Shown here piece by piece: positions 1-7,779 of a stretch of DNA of 33,225 nt. Numbering within the stretch: position 1 is the stretch's first letter; every line of letters starts with the position of its first letter. The position numbers and the translations under genes were made by a program. The notes under the pieces were generated by a model that worked only from the letters and a program-made list of their open reading frames with translations, did not search any database and was not told the origin of the DNA. The stretch covers positions 1 to 33,225 of the forward strand of contig NZ_JAUEDK010000049.1 of the NCBI RefSeq assembly GCF_030385785.1, written 5' to 3'. This stretch comes from Crenobacter oryzisoli. GTDB taxonomy: Bacteria > Pseudomonadota > Gammaproteobacteria > Burkholderiales > Chromobacteriaceae.

Positions 1-140
1 GCTTGCTGCGTCTGCGGGAACGCCTCGGGGAGTTGTTGCTACCGAAACAACGGCGGGGGCGTGAATGCCCCCGCGTGGTGAAAAAGCTGCCGTCCCGTTA
101 CCCAATCAAACAGGTTCGATCCGCTAAGTGAACGGCATTA
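1..140 (+). mobile_element. Right end of an IS4-family insertion sequence
   Basis: The element ends at 140 in CGGCATTA. Read outward-in, the end is TAATGCCGTTCACTTAGC, which resembles the known IS4 terminus (TAATGCCGATCAGTTAAG, from memory). Its last 16 bases are identical to both ends of the 122-bp element at 3510-3631, so the two belong to one transposition family. The other end lies outside the window. Confidence 0.75.
3..131 (+). CDS. IS4-family transposase, C-terminal fragment (cut by window edge)
   Basis: The open frame entering from the window edge ends at the TGA at 129-131. It encodes a basic tail that includes RRGRECPRVVKKLPSRYP. An Arg-rich stretch followed by a Cys/Ser-Pro-Arg motif just before the stop is typical of the C-terminus of IS4-family DDE transposases. 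The stop codon lies inside the terminal inverted repeat, nine bases from the element end, as in compact IS elements. The catalytic domain is outside the window, so whether the enzyme is intact cannot be judged. Confidence 0.75.
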   Translation: MLRLRERLGELLLPKQRRGRECPRVVKKLPSRYPIKQVRSAK

Positions 141-159
141 CCCCATGCGGGAGCCTTTT
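141..159. terminator. Right half of an ndpA terminator split by the IS4-family element
   Basis: Directly after the element end comes CCCCATGCGGG (141-151), which is 11 bases, the usual IS4 target-duplication length. AGCCTTTT (152-159) follows. Closing up the insertion predicts a hairpin with CCC/GGG around a CATGC loop, extended by AAAAGGCT/AGCCTTTT. This would be a symmetric intrinsic terminator for ndpA, which ends at 201 on the minus strand. The left half is outside the window, so this reconstruction is an inference. Confidence 0.5.
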
Positions 160-200
160 CTCGTGAGAGCTTGGCCGAACGGCTTCGGCCGAGTAGTGGC

Positions 201-1205
201 TCAGTCGTGGCGCGCCAGCGTCAGCGTCACCGTCAGCTCGCCCTCGTCGCTGAGCGACTGGACGTTCTGCAGCGTCATGCCCGACGGCAACAGCAGGCTG
301 ATGCCGTGCGGGATGTTGACCTTGCTGAGCGTGCGCTCCAGCCGCTTCGCGACATTCTGCGCCGGCAGGCGCGCCTCCTCGTCGAGAGAAAAGCCGTACG
401 ATTCGGCGGCGCTGTCGAAGGCCTGGCTGACCTGCTCGCGCGGCACGTATTTCTCGGCCGCCGCGCTCAGCTGACCGGTCGACACCTCTTCTTCGGTACC
501 GCACAGGGTCAGCACCTCGTCCTTGAAGCGGCTCTGCTCGACCGGGTCCTCGATCTCGCTGGACAGCTGCTCGACCACGCTCGCCACCATGCGGCTACTC
601 GACACCGCGTCCGGCACCCGCATCGCCTTCAGGAAGTCGTCCAGCCAGAACTTGGCCGAATGGCCGAGCCGGTCCACCGCGTACACGGTCGGGCCGTTCT
701 CCAGGATCAGCGCGCCTTTGTCGATCAGCTTGGGGTTGATGCCGGTGGCGTGGCGGATGTCGATCACGTCGCCCGAGTCGACCAGGGTGAGGAATTCGTC
801 GCGGATCTCCGACTTGAACACGCCCAGGCCGCGCTGGCTGCTATCGCCGTCGGACAGGCCGGAGAACAGGATCACCAACAGGTCGCCGGCACTGATGTTG
901 GGGTGCTGCGAGCGCGCGTACAGGTGCTTGGCGATGCGGTGCGACACCTCGAGAAAATCCAGTTCGCCGCGGAAGAACTGCCGCGAGTAGTGGTAGATCT
1001 CGTTCAGGTTCAGCTCGGACTCGTGGAAGAACTGGTGCTTCTTCTTGTCCGAGACGATGCCCTTCAGATAGCCGTCCAGCAGCAGGCCCGACACCTCGTC
1101 GTCGACCGACGAGGCGCGTTCGGACAGCTGCAGGCTCTCGTCGCGACTCGGGTTGCCGACCCGGTGCACCACCAGCCGTTCGACCCGTGATTCGTCTATC
1201 AACAT
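201..1205 (-). CDS. ndpA: Nucleoid-associated protein NdpA/YejK family
   Basis: This 334-residue protein belongs to the 37-kDa nucleoid-associated family (NdpA/YejK) of Gram-negative bacteria, which copurifies with the folded chromosome and is usually single copy; its exact biochemical role is unsettled. Recognisable family sequence includes the region around HLYARSQHPNISAGDLLVIL (about residues 90-112) and GLGVFKSEIRDEFL, with a C-terminal half rich in acidic residues. The ATG at 1205 was chosen because AAAGGA sits just upstream and an N-terminal MLIDESRVERLVVHRVG fits the family; a longer frame upstream would run into the promoter. It is a single-gene unit. Its 3' end faces the IS4 element, which appears to have split its terminator. 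Confidence 0.9.
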   Translation of the reverse strand: MLIDESRVERLVVHRVGNPSRDESLQLSERASSVDDEVSGLLLDGYLKGIVSDKKKHQFFHESELNLNEIYHYSRQFFRGELDFLEVSHRIAKHLYARSQHPNISAGDLLVILFSGLSDGDSSQRGLGVFKSEIRDEFLTLVDSGDVIDIRHATGINPKLIDKGALILENGPTVYAVDRLGHSAKFWLDDFLKAMRVPDAVSSSRMVASVVEQLSSEIEDPVEQSRFKDEVLTLCGTEEEVSTGQLSAAAEKYVPREQVSQAFDSAAESYGFSLDEEARLPAQNVAKRLERTLSKVNIPHGISLLLPSGMTLQNVQSLSDEGELTVTLTLARHD

Positions 1206-1235
1206 GTTGCGTCCTTTGCGTTCCGATGAGCCGGA

Positions 1236-1264
1236 ATTATTCCCGCCGGGTCGACGAAACACAA
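1236..1264 (-). promoter_or_regulatory. Putative sigma-70 promoter of ndpA
   Basis: On the minus strand, TTGTGT (-35, 1259-1264) is separated by 17 bases from AATAAT (-10, 1236-1241). This places the transcription start about 20-25 bases before the ndpA ATG at 1205. The -10 matches consensus in five of six positions; the -35 is weak. It fills the short gap after the lysR stop, suggesting ndpA has its own promoter. Confidence 0.4.
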
Positions 1265-1267
1265 CGG

Positions 1268-2176
1268 CTAATAGTGCAGCCCGCACTCCCCTTCGGCCAG
1301 GGTTTCCGACAGGAAGTCGAGGAAACAGGCGATGCGCGCCGCCAGCTGGGTGTTGCGGTAGTACACCGCGTTGATCGGCAGGTAGAGATCGACCGAGGAA
1401 TCGGCGAACAGCTCGACCAGCCGGCCGCTGTCGCGGTCGGCCTGGGTCATGAAGTCGGACAGGCAGCCGATGCCCTGGTCGGCCAGCGCCAGCTGGCGCA
1501 CCGTCTCGCCGCTGGAGGCGGACAGGCTGGGGGTGATCACGTAGCGGTCGCCGCCGCCGTGGCGCAGCGGCCAGGCGTTCAGCGTGGCCGCCTGGCTGAA
1601 GCCGATCAACACGTGGTCGGCCAGCGCCGCCACGCTGTCGGGCACGCCGTGGCGCGCCAGGTAGCCGGGCGAGGCCAGCACTCGCCGCCGAGAGCGCCCC
1701 AGCGGCCGGGCGTGCAGCGAGGAGTCCTGCAGTTGGCCGAAGCGGATCGCCACGTCGGTGCGCTGCTCCAAGAGGTCGATGAACTGGTCGCTGCTGTTCA
1801 GCTCCAGCAGGATGTCCGGGTACTGGCGGCGGAACTCGCCGATGCGCGGCGCCAGCACGTGCAGCACGAACGGCACCGGCGCATCGATGCGCAGCCGCCC
1901 GGACGGGCGCTCGCGGCGCACCGCCATCAGCTCCTCGGCTTCGTCGAGCGCCGCCAGGATGCGCCGCGCGCGGTCGACGAACAGCCGGCCCTCCTCGGTC
2001 AGCTCCAGCCGGCGGGTGGTGCGGTTGAGCAAGGTGGTGGCGAGCTTGTCTTCCAGCCGGCTCAGCGCGCGGCTGATCCCGGAGGTGGTCTGGTTCAGCT
2101 GCGCAGCGGCGGCGGTGATCGAGCCGGCGTCGACCACCGTGACCAGGGCGAGCAGTTCTTCGGTGCTGATTTTCAT
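1268..2176 (-). CDS. LysR-family transcriptional regulator
   Basis: This 302-residue LTTR has an N-terminal winged helix-turn-helix (about residues 1-60, with GSITAAAAQLNQTTSGISRA as the recognition region) followed by the linker helix and a periplasmic-binding-like effector domain (about 90-300). Length and layout are ordinary for the family. It is transcribed divergently from the MFS exporter at 2273, with 96 bases between the start codons, so it most likely controls that exporter and itself. The sequence does not reveal the effector. It resembles the DmlR/YhjC-like subgroup that often sits beside drug or nucleoside exporters. No strong ribosome-binding site is seen before its ATG. Confidence 0.92.
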   Translation of the reverse strand: MKISTEELLALVTVVDAGSITAAAAQLNQTTSGISRALSRLEDKLATTLLNRTTRRLELTEEGRLFVDRARRILAALDEAEELMAVRRERPSGRLRIDAPVPFVLHVLAPRIGEFRRQYPDILLELNSSDQFIDLLEQRTDVAIRFGQLQDSSLHARPLGRSRRRVLASPGYLARHGVPDSVAALADHVLIGFSQAATLNAWPLRHGGGDRYVITPSLSASSGETVRQLALADQGIGCLSDFMTQADRDSGRLVELFADSSVDLYLPINAVYYRNTQLAARIACFLDFLSETLAEGECGLHY

Positions 2177-2178
2177 TG

Positions 2179-2193
2179 TTGACGTTCAGTCAA
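2179..2193. promoter_or_regulatory. Candidate LysR-type operator (T-N11-A palindrome)
   Basis: TTGAC-GTTCA-GTCAA is a perfect 5-bp inverted repeat with a 5-base spacer and contains the T-N11-A core of LTTR sites. It lies three bases upstream of the lysR start codon, in the lysR/MFS divergent region, where an autorepression site would be expected. Confidence 0.45.
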
Positions 2194-2272
2194 TGGTGTT
2201 TGGTTTATAACCGGATTTTTCCGCAACAGTAAAGCGGCGACACTGCGTACACCACCTTTCAGGAGTCGCATC

Positions 2273-3454
2273 ATGCCGCTAGCTCTATGGGCGCTGACCA
2301 TCAGCGCCTTTGCCATCGGTACCACTGAATTCGTCATCGTCGGGCTGATCCCGACCATCGCCAGCGACCTCGCGGTCAGCCTGCCGTCGGCCGGCCTGTT
2401 GGTCAGCCTGTACGCGCTCGGCGTCGCCGTCGGTGCGCCGGTGCTGACCGCGCTGACCGGCCGCCTGCCGCGCAAGACGCTGTTGCTCGGCCTGATGACG
2501 CTGTTCACCGTCGGCAACCTGCTGGCCTGGCAGGCGCCCGGCTACAACGCGCTGATCATGGCGCGGGTGCTGACCGGCCTCGCCCACGGCGTGTTCTTCT
2601 CGATCGGCTCGACCATCGCCACCAGCCTGGTGCCGAGGGAGAAGGCCGCCAGCGCGATCGCCACCATGTTCACCGGCCTGACCGTGGCGCTGGTCACCGG
2701 CGTGCCGCTGGGCACCTTCATCGGCCAGCACTTCGGCTGGCACGAGACCTTCCTGGCCGTGTCGCTGCTCGGCGCCATCGCCTTCGTCGCCACCCTGGCG
2801 TTCGTGCCGGCCAGCATCCGCCACAACCCGCCGGCCTCGCTGACGACCCAGCTGGCGGTGCTCGGCCAGCCGCGCCTGTTGATGGCCTATGCCAAGACTG
2901 CGCTCGGCTACGGCGGCTCCTTCATTGCCTTCACCTTCCTCGCGCCTATCCTGCAACAGGTGTCGGGCTTCTCGGCCGGTGCAGTCAGCCTGGTGCTGCT
3001 GGTCTACGGCGTGGCGGTGGCCTTCGGCAATCTGTGGGGCGGGCGTCTCGCCGACCGCCATGGCCCGATCTACGCGCTGCAGCTGATGTTCCTGCTGCTG
3101 GCCGCGGTGCTGCTGGTGCTGACCTTCACCGCGCACAACAGCTGGCTGGTGCTGGCCACCGTGCTGGCCTGGGGGGTGTTCTCCTTCGGCAACGTGCCGG
3201 CGCTGCAGGTGTACGTGGTGCAGCAAGCCGAGCGCCATGCGCCGCAGGCGGTCGACGTCGCCTCGGGGCTGAACATCGCCGCGTTCAACCTGGGCATCGC
3301 CGGTGGCGCCTGGGCCGGCGGCAAGATCGTCGCTGCGTCCGGGCTGATGACCACCCCGTGGGTCGGCGCCCTGGTGGTGCTGGGCGCACTGGCGCTGACC
3401 GCCTGGAGCGGCTATCTCGACCGCCGCGCCCCGGCACTGCGCACCGCCGCCTAA
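2273..3454 (+). CDS. MFS exporter, DHA1 family (AraJ/YdhP-like)
   Basis: This 393-residue, Ala/Leu/Gly-rich membrane protein has about 12 predicted helices. The N-terminal signature GTTEFVIVGLIPTIASDL is diagnostic of the AraJ/YdhP/NepI branch of drug:H+ antiporters. The loop 2-3 region (ALTGRLPRKTLLLGLM) and motif C-like helix 5 (FTGLTVALVTGVPLGTFIG) are also present. It is expected to export a small organic compound across the inner membrane using the proton gradient; the substrate cannot be told from sequence. AGGAG precedes the ATG at 2273. It is paired divergently with the LysR gene and ends just before a terminator that a mobile element has split. Confidence 0.9.
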   Translation: MPLALWALTISAFAIGTTEFVIVGLIPTIASDLAVSLPSAGLLVSLYALGVAVGAPVLTALTGRLPRKTLLLGLMTLFTVGNLLAWQAPGYNALIMARVLTGLAHGVFFSIGSTIATSLVPREKAASAIATMFTGLTVALVTGVPLGTFIGQHFGWHETFLAVSLLGAIAFVATLAFVPASIRHNPPASLTTQLAVLGQPRLLMAYAKTALGYGGSFIAFTFLAPILQQVSGFSAGAVSLVLLVYGVAVAFGNLWGGRLADRHGPIYALQLMFLLLAAVLLVLTFTAHNSWLVLATVLAWGVFSFGNVPALQVYVVQQAERHAPQAVDVASGLNIAAFNLGIAGGAWAGGKIVAASGLMTTPWVGALVVLGALALTAWSGYLDRRAPALRTAA

Positions 3455-3509
3455 ACGCCACCAGCCAAACGCCCCGTCACCCGCCCATGAAAAAGGCCCC
3501 GCCATGCGG

Positions 3510-3631
3510 TAATGCCGTTCACTTAAGCCGTTCAGTCCGGATTTTAGCTTCGAAGAACGCTTGGAAGTAACAAAAAAGCACCGTTTTTCCACCTTGGTGG
3601 GCGGTGCTTTTTCCTTAAGTGAACGGCATTA
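3510..3631. mobile_element. Non-autonomous IS4-type element (MITE), 122 bp
   Basis: Perfect 18-bp terminal inverted repeats, TAATGCCGTTCACTTAAG and its complement, bound the element. It is flanked by an 11-bp direct repeat CCGCCATGCGG (3499-3509 and 3632-3642), matching IS4-type target duplication. There is no coding capacity inside. Sixteen terminal bases are shared with the IS4-family element at the left window edge, which could supply the transposase. The interior holds its own terminator hairpin (3572-3612). Confidence 0.85.
3572..3612. terminator. Intrinsic terminator carried inside the MITE
   Basis: AAAAAGCACCG pairs with CGGTGCTTTTT, with a nested hairpin CCACC-TT-GGTGG in the loop. 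A-run and T-run on the two sides make it a good terminator in both directions. It probably restores termination between the convergent exporters after the original hairpin was split. Confidence 0.7.
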
Positions 3632-3682
3632 CCGCCATGCGGGGCCTTGCTGCAGCCGAACCACACAAGGTAGGCCGAATGC

Positions 3683-5557
3683 CTATTTGGCGCCCAGCGC
3701 CAGGCCGTCGTCCTCCAGTTCGTCGTCGTCCGCCTCCTCGCCGAGGAAGCCGCCGCTCTGGTGCGCCCACAGCCGCGCGTACAGGCCGCCCTTCGCCAGC
3801 AGGCTGCGGTGGTCGCCCTCCTCGACGATGCGTCCCTTGTCGAGCACGATCAGCCGGTCCATCGCCGCAATCGTCGACAGCCGATGTGCAATCGCCACCA
3901 CCGTCTTGCCCTCCATCAAGCGGTACAAGCTCTGCTGGATCGCCGCCTCCACCTCGGAGTCGAGCGCGCTGGTCGCCTCGTCGAGCAGCAGGATAGGCGC
4001 GTCCTTCAGCATCACCCGCGCAATCGCGATGCGCTGGCGCTGGCCGCCGGACAGCTTTACGCCGCGCTCGCCGACATGGGCATCGTAGCCGCGCCGGCCC
4101 TTCGGGTCGGACAGCGCCTGGATGAACTCATGCGCCTCGGCGCGCTCGGCCGCCGCCACCATCTCGGCGTCGCCGGCCTCGGGACGGCCGTACAGGATGT
4201 TGTCGCGCACCGAGCGGTGCAGCAGCGAGGTGTCCTGCGTGACCATGCCGATCGCGGCACGCAGGCTGTCCTGGCTCACCTCGGCAATGTCCTGGCCGTC
4301 GATCAGGATGCGGCCCGACTCCACGTCGTAGAAGCGCAAGAGCAGGTTGACGATGGTCGACTTACCGGCGCCGGAGCGGCCGACCAGGCCGATTTTCTCG
4401 CCCGGGCAGATGGACAGGTTGAGCTGGTCGATCACCGGGCGCACCCCACCGTAGCCGAAGCTCACCTCGTCGAAACGGATCTCGCCGCGACTGACCTCAA
4501 GCGGCACCGCATCGGCGCGATCGGTCACCGTCAGGTGACGCGACAGCGTATTGATGCCGTCCTGCACCGTGCCGATGTGCTCGAACAGCGACGCCATCTC
4601 CCACATGATCCAGTGCGAAATGCCGTTGAGGCGCAGCGCCATCGCCGTGGCCGCCGCCACCGCGCCGACCCCGACCTGGCCCTGCGACCACAGCCACAGC
4701 GTCGCGCCGGCGGTGCCGGCGATCAGGCCCATGCTCAGCACGTGGTTGACGATCTCGAAGCCGCTCACCAGCCGCATCTGCGCGTGCGTGGTCATCATGA
4801 AATCCTGCATCGCGGCGCGCGCGAAGCCAGCTTCGCGCTGAGCGTGCGAAAACAGCTTCACCGTGGCGATGTTGGTGTAGGCATCGGTGATGCGGCCGGT
4901 CATCAGCGAGCGCGCGTCGGCCTGAGCGGTGGCGACGCGCCCCAGGCGTGGCACGAAAAAGTACAACGCCGCCACGTACAGCACCAGCCAGCCGAGGAAG
5001 GGCGCCAGCAGCCACAGGTCGAAATGACCGACCACCACCACCATCGTCACGAAGTAGATCACCACGAACACCAGGATGTCGGCGACGATCATCACCGTGT
5101 CGCGCACCGCCAGCGAGGTCTGCATCACCTTGGCGGCGATGCGGCCGGCGAACTCGTCCTGAAAGAAGCTCATGCTCTGGCGCAACATGTGACGGTGGAA
5201 GTTCCAGCGCAGCCGCATCGGGAAATTGCCCGCCAGCGTCTGGTGCTTAAACATCGTCTGCAGCGCGATCAAGAGCGGGCTGGCCAAGAGGATGCCGGCC
5301 AACAGCATCAGGTGGTGGCGCTCGCTACTCCACAGCCGGGACGGCTCGACATGGCTCAACCAGTCGACCACCCTGCCGAGCATGGAGAACAGCAGCGCCT
5401 CGAACGCGCCGATCACGGCGGTACACAGCGTCATCGCTGCCACATAGGGGCGCACGCCGCGGGTACACGACCAGACGAAGGCGAAGAAGCCCTTCGGCGG
5501 CGCCGACGGCACGGACTCGGGATAGGGATGAACCAGCTTTTCGAAGAAACCGAACAA
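3683..5557 (-). CDS. ABC exporter, fused permease-ATPase (MsbA/multidrug type)
   Basis: A half-transporter with an N-terminal six-helix transmembrane domain (about residues 35-330) and a C-terminal nucleotide-binding domain. The ATPase shows Walker A GRSGAGKS (about residue 395), the Q-loop VTQDTSLL, signature LSGGQRQR, Walker B ILLLDEATSALD and the H-loop AHRLSTIA, so all catalytic elements are intact. It should act as a homodimer exporting a lipid or drug-like substrate; which one is unknown. The C-terminus ends in a short acidic tail (EEADDDELEDDG). Start: a GTG at 5566 overlaps the ribosome-binding site AAGGAG (5571-5566), so the TTG at 5557, eight bases downstream and giving MFGFFEKL, is preferred. 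It is transcribed alone, convergent with the MFS gene. Confidence 0.9.
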   Translation of the reverse strand: MFGFFEKLVHPYPESVPSAPPKGFFAFVWSCTRGVRPYVAAMTLCTAVIGAFEALLFSMLGRVVDWLSHVEPSRLWSSERHHLMLLAGILLASPLLIALQTMFKHQTLAGNFPMRLRWNFHRHMLRQSMSFFQDEFAGRIAAKVMQTSLAVRDTVMIVADILVFVVIYFVTMVVVVGHFDLWLLAPFLGWLVLYVAALYFFVPRLGRVATAQADARSLMTGRITDAYTNIATVKLFSHAQREAGFARAAMQDFMMTTHAQMRLVSGFEIVNHVLSMGLIAGTAGATLWLWSQGQVGVGAVAAATAMALRLNGISHWIMWEMASLFEHIGTVQDGINTLSRHLTVTDRADAVPLEVSRGEIRFDEVSFGYGGVRPVIDQLNLSICPGEKIGLVGRSGAGKSTIVNLLLRFYDVESGRILIDGQDIAEVSQDSLRAAIGMVTQDTSLLHRSVRDNILYGRPEAGDAEMVAAAERAEAHEFIQALSDPKGRRGYDAHVGERGVKLSGGQRQRIAIARVMLKDAPILLLDEATSALDSEVEAAIQQSLYRLMEGKTVVAIAHRLSTIAAMDRLIVLDKGRIVEEGDHRSLLAKGGLYARLWAHQSGGFLGEEADDDELEDDGLALGAK

Positions 5558-5566
5558 AGAACGCAC

Positions 5567-5930
5567 TCCTTCAAGAGTGGTGGCACCGCGGCGGATCTTG
5601 TCCGCCTGACGGCCCGACTAGGGTTGGGCGCCAAGGCGATGACGCCAGTCTAAAATTTTATCGCAAAGGCCCGCCCTCCGCGATGCACCGTCCGGTGCCC
5701 TATCTGAAACTATGCGGCAAGCACCATGCTCGGCCAGGCCTCCTGCACTCCTGCCGCACTGTGACGCCACGCGAAACACTCCAGCCCCTCATGCCCCGCC
5801 CGCGATTGACCCATTGTCTACTTCAAAAGCATACTTCGCTCAGCCGACACATGGCCTGCCGATATATTGACAGACCACACGACCGAGGGGCCCCACCGCC
5901 GCGCCTCGCCGTACCGCATCCATCCCGTAA
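5567..5930. other. Intergenic stretch upstream of the ABC exporter
   Basis: It contains the ABC exporter leader, including an AT-rich patch near 5654-5665 that may belong to its promoter. I see no convincing gene, tRNA or repeat. Short open frames here have no recognisable product and no good ribosome-binding sites. Confidence 0.5.
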
Positions 5931-6131
5931 GAACCTGTTCAGAATCTGTCGCGAGCGATCCTCTGCGGGGTGAAGAGCAGCACAGGAACCGGAATGGACG
6001 TGGTGTCCATGAGGACTCCCGATCGCTGAGCGAATCTCTGCGTGCGTATCTGCGATACACCCAGCGATAGATTCACACGCCAAACGCATGAGCCCCGGTC
6101 AGGATCGCGTAGCAAGATTATGAATAGGTTC
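5931..6131. mobile_element. MITE-like element, 201 bp, IS5/IS1031-like ends
   Basis: The ends GAACCTGTTCAGAATCT and (complement of the right end) GAACCTATTCATAATCT form imperfect inverted repeats, and the similarity continues about 33 bases inward through CGATCCT. The trinucleotide TAA flanks it on both sides (5928-5930 and 6132-6134), fitting the TNA duplication of the IS1031 group of IS5. There is no transposase inside. A short hairpin TGGAC-N5-GTCCA lies in the interior. The right duplication abuts the wspA ribosome-binding site, so the element is part of the wsp leader. A weak promoter-like CGGTCA-N17-TATGAA lies near its right end. Confidence 0.65.
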
Positions 6132-6146
6132 TAAGGACTTTCCCCC

Positions 6147-7775
6147 ATGAAGCACTGGTCCCTCCGCCAACGGATCCTGGGCAGCTTTGCGCTGATTCTG
6201 GCCCTGATGACACTGATGGCCGGCATCGGTCATTACCAGTTGACGGCCATCGACGCCGCCAAGTTCAGCGTACAGCGGGATGCGCTGCCTGGCTTGTATT
6301 ACAGCACGATGATCCGCTCGGCGATGTTCCAGGAACAGATGCTCGTGCAGCAGCTGGCCGAAGTCGACAGCACCGCCCAAGAACGAAAAGCCGACTTCGC
6401 GAAGCTGCAAGCCAACACGGACCGTCTGGGCGACTTCATGAAGGGCTACGACAGCACCATCTACCGAGCCGACGACCGGGCGAACTTCGAGGCGTTCAAG
6501 GTCGCGCGTGCGCGCTATCTCGAAATGCGCCAGGCGGTATTCGCATTGGACCCGATCAAGCAGCGAAGTGAGATCCACCAGGCCTTCGTCCAACGCCTCA
6601 TCCCGGAGTGGGAGCGCAACCGCCTGCTCATCCAGCGCTTCGTCGAGGACAACCGCGCGTTCGCCGACCAGAGCACCAACCGGATCGGCGATGCGGTGAG
6701 CACCGCCAAAATCAGCATGATCGTCACGCTGCTGGTCGCGCTGGCGTGCGCGATGCTGTGCGGCTACCTGCTGATGCGCACGATTACCCAGCCGATGAAG
6801 GCACTGCAGGAAGCGCTGAACACGATGCGCTCCGGCGACCTGACCCAGCGCCTCACCTCGGACCGGCGCGATGAATTCGGCCAGCTCGAGTCCGGCTTCA
6901 ACCAGATGGCTGACGAGCTGACGCACCTGGTCGGCCAGTCGCAGACCTCGGCACTGCAGGTTAGCGCCTCGATCACCGAAATCGCCGCCACCTCCAAGCA
7001 GCAGCAGGCGACCGCCACCGAAACGGCCAGCACCACCGCCGAGATCGGTGCCACCTCGCAGGAAATCCTCGCCACCTCGCAGGAGCTGATGCGCACGATG
7101 GGCGAAGTGTCCGCCGTGTCCGAACAGGCCGCCGACCTGGCCGGCAACGGCCAGGCGAGCCTCGTGCGCATGGAAAACACCATGCAGAACGTGATGGAGG
7201 CGGCCGGCTCGGTCAACGCCAAGCTCGGCATCCTCAGCGAGAAGGCCGGCAAGATCAACCAGATCGTCACCACCATCACCAAGGTCGCCGACCAGACCAA
7301 CCTCCTGTCGCTGAATGCCGCGATCGAGGCGGAAAAGGCCGGCGAATACGGCCGCGGCTTCTCGGTGGTGGCCACCGAGATCCGCCGCCTCGCCGACCAG
7401 ACTGCCGTCGCCACCTACGACATCGAGATGATGGTGCGCGAGATCCTGTCGGCGGTGTCGGCCGGAGTGATGGGCATGGACAAGTTCTCCGAGGAGGTAC
7501 GCCGCGGCATGGCCGAGGTGCAGCAGGCCAGCGGCCAGCTGTCGCTGATCATCCAGCAGGTGCAGGCGATGGCGCCGGGCTTCCAGCAGGTCAACGAGGG
7601 GATGCAGGCGCAGACCATCGGTGCCGAGCAGATCAAGCAGGCGCTGCTGCAATTGAGCGAGGCCACCCGCCAGACGGTCGACTCGCTACGCCAGTCGAGC
7701 CAGTCGATCGACGAGCTGAACCTGGTGTCCAACGGCCTGCGCCACGGCGTGTCGCGCTTCAAGGTCCAGGCCTGA
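6147..7775 (+). CDS. wspA: WspA, surface-sensing methyl-accepting chemoreceptor
   Basis: This 542-residue receptor heads a full wsp operon. It has TM1 (about 11-30), a periplasmic helical-bundle domain (31-188), TM2 (189-210), HAMP (211-263) and a cytoplasmic signalling domain. The hairpin tip (about 381-420) contains ADQTNLLSLNAAIEAEKAGE, and the EAEKAGEYGRGF variant is typical of WspA rather than motility receptors. In Pseudomonas, WspA clusters respond to surface contact or envelope stress and activate kinase WspE. Start: the ATG at 6147 is preceded by AAGGAC (6133-6138), overlapping the target duplication of the upstream MITE. The stop is four bases from wspB. Gene order and domain content make the identification firm; the stimulus here is an inference from the family. 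Confidence 0.95.
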   Translation: MKHWSLRQRILGSFALILALMTLMAGIGHYQLTAIDAAKFSVQRDALPGLYYSTMIRSAMFQEQMLVQQLAEVDSTAQERKADFAKLQANTDRLGDFMKGYDSTIYRADDRANFEAFKVARARYLEMRQAVFALDPIKQRSEIHQAFVQRLIPEWERNRLLIQRFVEDNRAFADQSTNRIGDAVSTAKISMIVTLLVALACAMLCGYLLMRTITQPMKALQEALNTMRSGDLTQRLTSDRRDEFGQLESGFNQMADELTHLVGQSQTSALQVSASITEIAATSKQQQATATETASTTAEIGATSQEILATSQELMRTMGEVSAVSEQAADLAGNGQASLVRMENTMQNVMEAAGSVNAKLGILSEKAGKINQIVTTITKVADQTNLLSLNAAIEAEKAGEYGRGFSVVATEIRRLADQTAVATYDIEMMVREILSAVSAGVMGMDKFSEEVRRGMAEVQQASGQLSLIIQQVQAMAPGFQQVNEGMQAQTIGAEQIKQALLQLSEATRQTVDSLRQSSQSIDELNLVSNGLRHGVSRFKVQA

Positions 7776-7779
7776 CGCG

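Larger units (their letters stand above)
3493..3648. terminator. Bidirectional terminator split by a 122-bp element
   Basis: The arms AAGGCCCCGC (3493-3502) and GCGGGGCCTT (3639-3648) are perfect complements. With the insert and one target copy removed, they close on a CAT loop, with A-runs on one flank. This would be the shared terminator of the convergent MFS (+) and ABC exporter (-) genes. The insertion falls in the loop and top of the stem. Confidence 0.75.

Noticed and set aside
2285-3592. Very long antisense frame opposite the MFS gene (also similar ones opposite wspA, pyk and the ABC exporter)
   Set aside because: These are shadows of strongly coding high-GC genes; their His/Gln/Arg-rich translations have no domain features.
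5683-5973. 96-codon plus-strand frame upstream of wspA
   Set aside because: It runs into the MITE, is rich in Pro/Arg/His as expected of out-of-frame high-GC DNA, and has no ribosome-binding site.
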